Position numbers and translations under genes: made by a program. DNA of 64,000 nt from Dipodascopsis uninucleata var. uninucleata (taxonomy: Eukaryota > Ascomycota > Lipomycetes > Lipomycetales > Lipomycetaceae), in NCBI GenBank assembly GCA_030568195.1, contig JAJLTO010000007.1, positions 496,001 through 560,000 of the forward strand, given 5' to 3'. Below the pieces are notes generated by a model that ran no database searches, was not told the DNA's origin, and worked only from the letters and a program-made list of their open reading frames with translations. Positions 23,366 through 33,387 of the stretch are shown here, piece by piece; the stretch's first letter is position 1; each line of letters opens with the position of its first letter.

Positions 23366-24894
23366 ATGGCTAGCCCATTCAGCGATCGTCCGCACTACAA
23401 TAACAAAACTATCTGGACTGCCTCCAGAGATTTGTATGTTCTCGAGGATTTGATACGCGTCAACAATCAAGGACTTCGAACTGAAACTGGCTTCACAAAG
23501 GAAGCATGGAGAACCATTACGAATTCATTTAATTCAAGGTTTTCTACCAATCTTGATAAGTCGCATATAAAAAATCATATACAGATCGTGAGTAAGCGAT
23601 TTATGTTAGGTCATCTTTTCTAATGCTAACTTCCAGATCAAACCAGCTGAAACGAACTTATGAAGCATGGATCAGACTGAAAACGTATCCAGGAGTAGTC
23701 TTCAATCCAGAAGATCGAACATGTGAAGCACCTGATTCCGTATGGGAATCTTTTATTCGGGAAAATCCAAACGGTAGGCATTTTCGCCAAAAGACTTTTC
23801 CCTATGAAGATCAAATGAGAATACTTTTCCCAAAATACGAGCAGTTTGAGAGCCATGATGGTGTATCTAATAATGGCAATGGCACATCAATAGCAACAAA
23901 TAGCCCTCCACATTCTATAAATCATGATCAACAACTTCCTTCGCCGTCCGAGTCGTCAAGTAACAATTTGCTTTTCGAATCGAGTCCTGAAGCCCTCGGA
24001 CCCACTATTATATCTGCTACCCGAGAATCTACGTCAAATGGAAATCGCACAAGTACTGGTATGATTCCAAATACTGGTAACGGCAGTCATGGAAGTTCTG
24101 CTGAAAACGGAAGGGGGCTGCCTTTACAGACTCTAGTACAGGCACATAATCAATCGCAGATGCAGACACAGACGCCTAGCCGTATGTCAAAATCAACCAA
24201 TACCAATAGTTCAGCAGCATCTTCTCAAGCGACTTTCTTTTCACCGGATTCGCAGAGACATCAGCAGCAACAGCAGCAGCAACAGCAACAACAACAGCAA
24301 CAGCGGCAGTCATCTCAACATCTATCACAAACTCAATCCCCTCAGCAGCTTCAGCAGTCTCAGTTACCGCTATCCAAGCGACAGAGAACTGATCGCGTCT
24401 CATTGGGCCGGTATGCAGAGCGTCTCATTGATCCAGCCTTAATAGACGCACCTAATTCTCCGCCACTACCAACGCCAGTCCCAGTGCCTGTATCTTCGCC
24501 ATCCATTTCGACGGCATCTCCGGTGACAGCAACGCCGGCTACCATGCTTGATCAAGACGTCATTGGAATTACGGCAAAAATTGTGTCAGAGTCAGTTAGA
24601 CGGGTTTTAGAGGGAACTACCTCTCTAAGTGGGATTACGAATATATTTCCAGACTCGTCGTTCTCCTCCAGCAATGGTAGCAGTAGTTCTCCTGTTATTA
24701 ATATGTCTAATGCCAACATGAGATTTCAGTCTGCTATCAGATTGATATCGCAAATGCGTCGTGATCTAGGTTGGTCAAAAGATCAATATCGACAGGCTGT
24801 CGTGTTTCTCCAGCACCTTGACGAATCTGGTGTAATCTTATTTCTAGAGATGGATGACGACCTTCGAGAAGATTATGTACTTGGAAAATTATGA
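23366..24894 (+). CDS. Myb/SANT-like DNA-binding protein with poly-Q linker (two exons)
   Basis: Exons are 23366-23587 and 23647-24894, giving 489 residues. The 59-nt intron has donor GTGAGT and branch site GCTAAC. The first AG (23635-23636) lies too close to the branch site and shifts the frame. The CAG at 23644-23646 gives KSHIKNHIQILKRTYEAW, a textbook third-helix junction of the Myb_DNA-bind_3 (trihelix-like) family. That domain spans about 10-120 (TIWTASRDLYVLEDLIRVNN at its start). A Ser/Gln-rich linker has 14 glutamines at 24262-24303. The last 65 residues form a conserved-looking helical block (AIRLISQMRRDLGWSKDQYR). Such proteins are often kin of Harbinger-transposon accessory proteins turned into nuclear regulators; that origin is inference. 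The target is unknown. Confidence 0.83.
24262..24303 (+). repeat. 14-codon polyglutamine microsatellite
   Basis: Mixed CAG and CAA codons encode 14 glutamines in the linker of the Myb/SANT-like protein, followed by RQSSQH and more Gln-rich sequence. Confidence 0.9.
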
Positions 24895-25995
24895 GCTTTT
24901 TTGTTGCTAGAGGATTGCACATTGCTTCTTGTAGTGAGCTGACAGGTTTATATTATAATTCATAATAACACGGTCAAGAAGTGACGCAAACCACGTTCAC
25001 TGTCAATTAGTTAGTATTTGCTAGCATGATTTATGTATCATTTCTAAGTTCATAATATGTTGCATTTGCTTTTATTAGCGATTTGATATGAAAATATCTT
25101 AAAAAATATATCGGAGATCTTCGGTAGATGGCTAATTTCCAGTATAGCTTGCTGTTTCATTGGGGAACAGCAGCGCCATAAGCAGCGACTATATCCACGA
25201 CTATTGACAAATATTGTGTCATATTTTTCGGACATAACATTTTGCACTATTACTACAGTACCAAAGTTTATAGCAATTAGTTTTTGATTCGCTCATAGCT
25301 AACAAGATTTGTTGCATACAGTACAATATATACTCTTTTCAAGACTGAGAAAGGCTTGTTATATCACGTGATTTAACGAACGTCTCTGGAAGATTGACAA
25401 GTCTATATATAGACGATTACACTGACATTTTTATCATTATATATAAACGGCAGGTATGTAAAATTACGTGCAATATTGTCTTATAGAAAATGCTTTATAT
25501 ATAATAATATTTTTACATTCTAATGCTTGCTGGCTAAATACTAGAGATATATTCTCTGTCGCTTGTCTGTATAAATTCAGGCCTAAAGGAATAATTGTAT
25601 CATAGATGAATAAATTGTATACTGTATGTATATCAGAATATAATTAGTAGACAATATATAAATATTTTTCAGCTAACTCTCAATTTCATTTCAAGTGAAA
25701 AGTATAGAAAAAATATAAAAAAATACAGTAGAATACAATACATGACCAAATATATATTTAAGATCATGATGTTCTCTAACCACATCGCTTTTTTCGCTTC
25801 TCTACTAGAGTAAACATTTGTTTTAAGACCTCTACATGGAATACAGTCCCGTAAAAATGAAATACAAAAACTTTACATTACACAAAATTGAATTACAATA
25901 GTAATAATTGACTTTATTTTCATAAATATCTCAATAATCTTCTAGTTGTCATCATAGAGGACAAGAGAAAACGTTATTTTTTCAACATTCTGCAC
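24895..25995. other. Convergent intergenic region Myb-like / wall protein
   Basis: This strongly AT-rich 1.1-kb spacer lies between two convergent stops and holds both 3' ends. Short AT runs are common (25430-25700). I see no gene in it. Confidence 0.6.
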
Positions 25996-27654
25996 CTAAG
26001 CACATGGGAGGAGGACAGTTCCAACTGGTGGTGGGTTGTAGTCAATGAAGTACTCAATAGTACAGTCACCAGTACACTTAAGCAAATAAGCCATATAAGA
26101 ACCAGCAGCACACTTGGTGCCGGTCAGATAAGCATCAGATCCACGCTCAAGAGTAACAGAGCCAATAAGATCACCAGTAGCTGGATGGCTGTTCCAGGTA
26201 TCACTCTCACTAACCTGTCCGGTCAATTCATAAACATCAATTGTGGTATCACCCTCAAGGTAGAATGGGAAGGTAATTGGGTTGTCAGGGAACATAAACT
26301 TCAACTCGCAAGTACCGGTGTAATCAATCGAAACGTCATACTGAAGGAGTACATCTTGCTCACTGGAACCACTCTTGGTCAAGTTAGCCCAGTATCCAGT
26401 TCCAATAGCAGTGTCTGGAGACTCTGAGTTGATAGGAATGATCAAGTTGGGGTAAATTGTTGTGGAAGGAACACAGCTGGAAGCCGAAGTAGAAGATACG
26501 ACGGAAGAAGTAGTACTTGGAGCTTCGGTAGTAGACGCAGATTCGGTAACATAAACAGTAGTGGAAGCAGTAGTCACTGCAGTGGAGGTGAGATAGACAG
26601 TGCTGGGAATAACAATATCGCTGCTCGAAACCTTAGTAACAGTCTCAGTAACAATAGCAGTAGCGGTCTTGTAAACTGTTCCGACGCTACCACTAGCAGT
26701 GACAGTCTCAGTGACCGTTCCAACACTACCACTGGCGGTAACAGTCTCAACAACAGTTCCAACGCTGCCACTGGCGGTGACAGTCTCAACAACAGTACCG
26801 ACACTACCGCTAGCGGTGACGGTCTCGACGACAGTACCAGCACTAGCAGTAGCAGTGACGGTCTCAGTGACAGTACCAGCACTGGCAGTGACGGTAACAG
26901 TCTCAGTGACAGTACCGGCAGTAGCAGTGACGGTAGCAGTCTCAGTCTCGGTGACAGTACCAGCACTAGCAGTAGCAGTGACAGTAGCAGTCTCAGTCTC
27001 GGTGACAGTGCCAGCACTAGCAGTGACAGTAGCAGTCTCGGTCTCGGTCTCAGTAACGGTGCCAGCACTGGCAGTTACAGTCTGAATAGCAGTAGATGCA
27101 ACAGTCTCAACCGAAGTAGCAGTGACTGTAACGGAAGAGACTACAGTAGAAGCAGAGCAAGAAGAAGGTGAACAATACGAATCCTCGATACTGAGAGTAA
27201 TCTCTGTACAAGCAGTGGAAGAGATGGACTCGACGTAAATGTTCTTCTGGTTGAGAACGCCAGTATCACAAGCGTAGAAAGTGGAAGAGCCATTGTAGGT
27301 CAAGACGCCGTTAGAAGCACAAAAACCATATGGGTTAGCAGTAGGCTGGAGGGCTGCGGAACATTCGAACTGATGGTAGGGAGTAACATAGCAAGGTCTG
27401 CCATAGATATCGGATAAAGTGCCATTGGATGCTGGGACAAGCGTCAAGCAGGTAGTACCATTACCAGTTCTGATCTGACCGTCGTAAATTTGTCCGAGAT
27501 ATCCAGTTCTAATTTGACCGTCAGTGATCTGACCTAACTGTCCGTCAGCATCAGTCAAAGAGAAAGATGAAACAGGCCAATCGCATGAGCCGGCAAGGAC
27601 CGAAGGCAACAAGGCAATGGACGAAGCCAAAAGTGTAGCAACTTTGGCGTACAT
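25996..27654 (-). CDS. Secreted PIR-type cell-wall protein with But2-like C-terminal domain
   Basis: The 552-residue product starts with a clear signal peptide (MYAKVATLLASSIALLPSVLA, cleavage after about residue 21). Two PIR motifs follow: QITDGQIR (42-49) and QIYDGQIR (55-62). They keep the Q-x2-D-x-Q core used to link PIR proteins to beta-1,3-glucan, but end in Arg where most family members have Gln. A Cys-rich PIR C-terminal-like module runs to about 165. A Thr/Ser-rich region with 39-bp tandem repeats fills about 180-345 and should be heavily O-mannosylated. Residues about 395-550 (YPNLIIPINSESPDTAIGT onward, ending FIDYNPPPVG) match the But2 C-terminal domain of fungal surface proteins. 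There is no GPI signal. A TATA box lies about 120 bp upstream. The exact role is unknown. Confidence 0.86.
   Translation of the reverse strand: MYAKVATLLASSIALLPSVLAGSCDWPVSSFSLTDADGQLGQITDGQIRTGYLGQIYDGQIRTGNGTTCLTLVPASNGTLSDIYGRPCYVTPYHQFECSAALQPTANPYGFCASNGVLTYNGSSTFYACDTGVLNQKNIYVESISSTACTEITLSIEDSYCSPSSCSASTVVSSVTVTATSVETVASTAIQTVTASAGTVTETETETATVTASAGTVTETETATVTATASAGTVTETETATVTATAGTVTETVTVTASAGTVTETVTATASAGTVVETVTASGSVGTVVETVTASGSVGTVVETVTASGSVGTVTETVTASGSVGTVYKTATAIVTETVTKVSSSDIVIPSTVYLTSTAVTTASTTVYVTESASTTEAPSTTSSVVSSTSASSCVPSTTIYPNLIIPINSESPDTAIGTGYWANLTKSGSSEQDVLLQYDVSIDYTGTCELKFMFPDNPITFPFYLEGDTTIDVYELTGQVSESDTWNSHPATGDLIGSVTLERGSDAYLTGTKCAAGSYMAYLLKCTGDCTIEYFIDYNPPPVGTVLLPCA
26690..27090 (-). 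repeat. Thr/Val-rich coding minisatellite, 39-bp family
   Basis: The wall-protein gene repeats a unit reading GSVGTVVETVTAS (13 residues, 39 bp) about four times, preceded by shorter, degenerate TVTETETATVTAS-like units. The bias opens other frames on both strands, which should not be read as genes. Copy number is likely to vary between strains. Confidence 0.85.
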
Positions 27655-27771
27655 GTTTTCTACTAAGAGGTTCTTTTTTTCTTACGATTAAAAGAAACAG
27701 ATGGAGAAGAAATACAAGTAGAAAGAAACAGAAAACTGTAAGCTTGCAAGAAAAGGGTGGATTCCTCGAGG

Positions 27772-27778
27772 TTATATA
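27772..27778 (-). promoter_or_regulatory. TATA box of the PIR/But2 wall-protein gene
   Basis: TATATAA on the minus strand lies about 118 bp upstream of the ATG at 27654, within the usual yeast range, in otherwise mixed sequence. Confidence 0.6.
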
Positions 27779-30038
27779 GGCGTGCGGGCAATGGATGTGC
27801 TTCTCGGGCAAGTTCTTTTAATAGATGCATAACCTGAGTCAAGCCGTTCAATAGAGAAAAGGCAGAAAATGAGAGAATAAAATAAAATACAATTTAATGA
27901 AAATAAGGTTTACATTAGCCAGAAGATCGCTCGTTGCTTTTTTAAATTACGGTTCTATTAAGGTTTGTTTCCCTGAGAGAAAGGAGACAGAAAACAGTGA
28001 CGATTATAAGCCCAAAAAAGCAGTCAGACGCAGAAGCCACAGTCGTATTCTTTTATTTAACTTAATCAGCAAAAGGACCTTAATATTATTATATATTAGG
28101 TGTCTATCGCAATGTAGTGCGCATTAGTATGTCTTAGTTGCTATAAAAAGACGAGACAGCTACCGTATTATTGGGTTAGCTTAATCTCTGGCTGCCAACC
28201 TTACTTACATGCACTGAGTATTATCGTCAGCACCTACGGCCGTCGTCCGGGTATTCCCCAATCTATTCCACTTTTCCCGCTGACTGCTGAAAACATTATA
28301 CAAGTAAACAAGCCCAAAGACCTCATCTAGGTTACACGAGCAAAACCGAAGAGTACTAAATTGGCGCTCTAATGCGCGCGCAGCCTAATTAATGTAATAT
28401 TATGGGCATGACGCAGATAGCAAAATTGCATTCAACAATTTCTACTATATGCTACTACTATATTTACAATTATACACAGTTCCATATATATTAAATAAGC
28501 AGATATAAGCTGTTTACCCTGCTTTTTAATTGTTTGCGTAGACTGCTTTCCGTTAAAATTTTTTTAGACTTTTTAGACTAACATCAGGCTATCGACCCGT
28601 TTTGCCTCGACACTGGACCCGGGACCGCGACAATGCTTACAGGCGCACACTGCGGTATGTACAGATGACCGGTGTAGGTCCATTCTGTAGCGAGACGGTA
28701 CAAAACATGCTGAGTAAACAGGATGAAGGTATAGAAATAATGTGACTAGATAGGCAAACAAAGAAGAATCGGGACACCCACAGGTCGACTCTTACTAGAT
28801 ATGGATGGCCTGGGAGCTAGATTTGTGAGCGTGTGAAATCGCATGTTACCTGCTTATAATTAGTCTGCTTGTGATAGAAGAAGTGACTGCAAAAGGACGA
28901 TATCGCTGTGGGCTACAAAGAAATAAAGCAATACTAGCGCTCCTATAGAATGCTATTCGCACGTTTCGCGTCTAGAAAGTGCTTTTCGACCGACATCGTA
29001 GTAATCAGACATTGCAGTAATGACATCGACAAAAGCGAAAGAAGCAGAAACTAAATAACCAAAAACGATTACCACCTGATCCTTAGGTAAAAATAGAAGT
29101 CAGACGTTTCTATTTTTGTGCTATTGCAATACTCGATCTGGTCAGACATAGTCAAAAGCCAGAACAGTTCTTCAGTATGCATAAAAAAGTGAGATACAGA
29201 TACCTTATAGTCTACGATTACAATTGCCTTGACAAAATCTACAGTAACAACGAAATAGAGCCGTCTATACTAGCGTACAACTGACATCTAGTCCCAGTCA
29301 GCCGTGTGACGTAATTTGCATCCTAAACGTACAAGCTTCATGCGTGGTACTGCGCTTTTCACTCCAGCGCTCGTACCTGAAATCTTCCCTATTCGGGACT
29401 CGTCAATCTCCATCGCACTTTTTTCAAACTCTATTTGTGCAGTGCGGAGGTACTATATAACCTTACCCTATAGATAAATGAGATTGGCTGGGAACAAGCG
29501 GCGCATAAAGGCAGATGCGAGGAAATGCAAAGCAACGGGGAGACCGAGAAGAAAAGAGAGAAGAGGGCGCGGAGTTCTGATGGGCGCGTGAGACAGGCCT
29601 GGTAGCAATATCTGTCAATACGACTTCAGACATCAATAAGAAATGAAAATGAAAATAAGCAAAGTGTTGGAGGAGAAGCTCTGCATTTTGATTGCGCTCT
29701 CCGAGTAGTGAGCAGAAGAAGCTGTGCATGTACTCCGCTCTCGCGAACACTCAACGACTGGATGTCTCTATATCTAGACAGTCACGACGTGCAGTGGAAG
29801 GCCAGAATGAAACAGTGACCATGATGCAAATTAAGCGCGCTAGTACTATAATAGGTTAATGTCTATAAGCTAATTATAGCACTAGTTAAGCATTATCTAA
29901 TCGTTACTCGAAAGAGAAAAAGCAGAACCTTGTGGCCCATCATCACTTCATGGGCTTTTTCCACTTCTCTGGCGATATAGTCAAGAGGACAGGAATTAGT
30001 GCTTGCTCAGATAGCCGAGTTTGAGGTGTAGTTAAATG

Positions 30039-30078
30039 AGGACAAGGCTTTTTTTTGAGCACAAAAGAGCCTTGTCCT
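30039..30078. repeat. 11-bp perfect hairpin with T-rich loop
   Basis: AGGACAAGGCT at 30039-30049 pairs with AGCCTTGTCCT at 30068-30078. The flanking T-run and AAAAG extend the stem with one mismatch. This is the strongest hairpin in the gene-poor region. It could be an RNA structure, a protein-bound cruciform or the remnant of a small inverted-repeat element; the sequence does not tell. Confidence 0.7.
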
Positions 30079-31057
30079 GGATGCTAGTCTCTCTAGACCT
30101 TGCGAGTCTACAAAACACAGGTCTTCGTAGCAGCACCATTGGACCCAGAAACGGATGCGCGGCCATGCCGTCATCGCCATCCATCGATCACCTTCCGTCT
30201 CTTCTAAACGTGGAACACTCTTGAAAATTGCACCCCTTTTACGGACCCCTCCCGCTGTTAAACCATGCCCATCTTTCAATATATCCAGCCTGTCAGCTCG
30301 TGCCTGACTATGTATTCAAGCTCCAGCATATTTAAATATCATAGACATTGATATATATTTATATATAAGCAATGCTCAGGGATCAGGGGCATGTCTGTAT
30401 CGAATATACCACGGATGTTGGTAATGTAGAGATGCAGCGATATCACAATCAACCATTCAGATGGTACTAACCCAATATCGCTGACAATATGCACTGCTGA
30501 ATGGTCTTTACAAGGCTTACTTTGACTAGTATAGTAGCTGCGTAGATTGTGTGACACTACAGAGTGCACCTAGTAGGATCTTTGCTTCTGAGCAGCTTGA
30601 CTGTCTTGCAACAATCTACAGCTGGTATTCAGCATAATACACCATCCGCGGCGTCTATGCTACCAGCCAGCATTCATTCTGGTGTACACGCAGTCTATGT
30701 ACGCAATCCTGCTGGCCCACGCACACAGACTACGCAATCCTTTTTGCTCAGCATATGCTCGTCATGTGCTGCTGCCGCTACTACTCGCCGCCAGCTGCTT
30801 TTCTAGCTAAAAGTTTCTTCCTTCTTAACTTCCCGTTCACACTCTAAATAGTTACCCGGAACACAAATTCCGATGCAGCTAAAACTGCGCTGTGCAGACG
30901 TAATCATTGGCGCAAGCCTCTCAGTGGGAGCAACAAACCATTGCCTGCTAGGAAGTTGCTTGTTTGAGAGTATGTGGGATGAAAAGTAAAGCTTCGGGTC
31001 TATACTGACTACACTGGACGCTCTTCTTGGACATGCTATCTTTTGGTTGTTGTCGCA

Positions 31058-31079
31058 AGCTGGACTAACTAGTCCAGCT
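31058..31079. repeat. 9-bp perfect hairpin
   Basis: AGCTGGACT and AGTCCAGCT flank a four-base loop AACT. It lies next to one copy of the direct repeat GCTGGTAATACC. Confidence 0.65.
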
Positions 31080-31984
31080 GGTAATACCTCAAAGAGACGC
31101 TACTGGCGGTCAAACAAGCACGCGTGCGCACTAGGGCTAGAAGTGTGTTATCTAGCTAAAAGGGCTAGAAACTTGTCAGTCTTGTTTTCTGACAGTACCA
31201 CTGCCCTCGGCGCCACGCTGTGATCCAGCTCACTCACTGCCAAGGCATGCTGTGTAGTCCTCGCCTGGACCGTCCCACGGCCTGCTGGTAATACCCTAAC
31301 ATCGACTAAGCGTCTGCATTATTTCCTGAGGGTCGTTCATCACTGCAACGGGAGCGATTGACTGGAACTAGCCCGCTAAGGGAACACTAGCTTGTAAAGG
31401 CAGATGAGACAGGTGGCCTGATTCGTCGATATACAAAATCACCTGCTTCCCTCTAGATTTGTCTATGTTCTTCACTAGGCGTTCAGGCTCTAATGATCTG
31501 AAAGAGGAGTTTTGTTGTTGGTACGCTTTGTGCGCAACGCTCCAGCTGAAATCTAGGCCGTGAATTTGGTTACCATAGTAACTGCATGCATGCATATGCG
31601 CGGCTGTGTGCATCTCGGCTCATTCATCAGCGCTCCTTTTTTTCTCTGTCTTCCTACCATGTTTTAATGCTTGTATACTGCTAATACGCTTTTATAGAAT
31701 GATGTGTGTATGCGTGTACGGCTACGAACGCAGTATATTTTCACATCTGTTCCCTTGTTTTCCGCTATTCGTATGGTCCGCATCTCCTTTTCTGCCCTGC
31801 TTCCCCGGGTCAGCCTTCGCCCTACCATTCATTAAACGTCTCTTAGTGCCACTTTATGGGGCGCATAATTTTCTATTCGCTGGAGTAGCGGTACTACAGT
31901 AAGTTATTACATGCCGATTTATAGCATATTGATTTATAGCACATTAGATGAAAGATATCCGATTAGAGTCCGCTCCATAAATAA

Positions 31985-32007
31985 AGCTAGCTAAACCTTA
32001 GCTAGCT
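31985..32007. repeat. 10-bp perfect hairpin
   Basis: AGCTAGCTAA and TTAGCTAGCT flank a three-base loop ACC. The arms are themselves partly palindromic (AGCTAGCT). Confidence 0.7.
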
Positions 32008-32640
32008 CCGTAGGCAGCCGTACATTTGTCTTTCGGGTCTAAGATCATCTCCTCGCTTTTCCGTATGTAGCGCGTCAAATCTGTACTGCCAACTATGCTC
32101 TTCGTGCTCAGCCTTATTTCCTTCTCGTATCCTAAGCTTCCTTTACGCCCTTGGCATGGTTACCTTCTATTGCATACCCAGTGACGTCACCTAGCTCTTC
32201 CTGACTTCGCAGTAGCTGCTCTCACAGCATTCAGCTTCTCTGGACAATGCATTGCTTCCAGGCAAGTGGGCTCCGCATTATGGACTTTTGCGCTCGCAGC
32301 TGTTTTGGTAATATACTGATGAGCCATAGTCATTGTTCCCCTATTAGTGTTTGTTTGTGTACTTCCTCTTACGTCTACTGCACCTAATTGACTCAGATAT
32401 GTCCAGGCAGTCATGCATTGTGTCTGAAATATCGCGAATTCTGTCGCTATGTTGATTCTTGCTGCATCGTGTTTAATGCCGTGGCTCGTAGATTCTTGAT
32501 GATTACTCTACGTTGATCAAAGCATGGTTTCTGAAAAAAACATTCAATGCTTCCATTTGGGCAGCTGTTTGGCGAGCTAAAAGGAGCTCCGGTCGTAGTG
32601 CAGCGCCCCTACGGCTGCGCATCGGTTGGCAGATATGGCC

Positions 32641-32661
32641 CTCTAGCTGCTGGAGCTAGAG
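32641..32661. repeat. 8-bp perfect hairpin
   Basis: CTCTAGCT and AGCTAGAG flank GCTGG. It shares the AGCT-TAG vocabulary with the hairpins at 31058 and 31985. Confidence 0.55.
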
Positions 32662-33387
32662 TCCCGTTAATTTATACATAGGAAGAGGAATATCGGTTTG
32701 TCTGTGGAATGCCATCAGTAAGAAATGCTGGTTAATGCTATCTTTACATTACTCCAGCCACCTAAACTGCATGTGTAGTAAGAGTAGTAAATACGATCCG
32801 TCTACAAGTGGCAAGCCACACAACTATTCGCTGAATGCAGCATTGATCGTGCCCGAGATATCGAGGCGGTTTCTCTGCACAGCACACATCAACACCAGTT
32901 AAGACCTATTCAGTTCCTGCTTCTATATCACATACCATTGTCCGTGATCAGTATTTTATAATGAGATTTACCATTTACATCTCAAGAAAAGGGAATTTGA
33001 ACGATATGAATAATATGTTAAATATTAAACTTCAATGTACAAAGTCAATGTAAGCTTATATTATTTTGGGTTTAATTTAAACTCTATACCACTACGTCAC
33101 AAATTATTAGAATTTTCAAGCAAACATCACAAACCAAAGCGCGACTTTCGATTAACTTGTGATCCGCTGCTTTGTGTTGTAACATCCTGGTTCCTGCTCT
33201 TCTTTCTACAACATGTCTTCTAGTTTTCATCATAATTCTGGGATTATGACCGTACGATAGCTGCAGCAGGCTAGTTATTCTATGAAACGCAGTTGTAAAA
33301 ATTAAAGATCGTAATCAAATTTTAGTATTATTACATAGTCATAGCCTACCTATATCTTAAAAGATACAACAGACTTTTGTTAATCTG

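Larger units (their letters stand above)
27655..33387. other. Gene-poor region of 5.7 kb with scattered perfect hairpins
   Basis: The region lies upstream of the wall-protein gene and downstream of the nucleoporin gene. It contains several perfect inverted repeats with short loops (listed separately), a 12-bp direct repeat GCTGGTAATACC (31077 and 31284), and small open frames on both strands (29463-29750, 30007-30279, 31368-31613, 31606-31902). None has a domain I recognise. Part of it (about 31100-31613 minus) looks faintly coding. Its composition is less AT-rich than the spacers near genes. Confidence 0.5.

Noticed and set aside
26574-27085. Leu-rich minus-strand and Val/Thr-rich plus-strand frames over the wall-protein repeat
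   Set aside because: They are shifted or reverse readings of the Thr/Val-rich minisatellite in the PIR/But2 gene, whose own frame has a signal peptide and domains.
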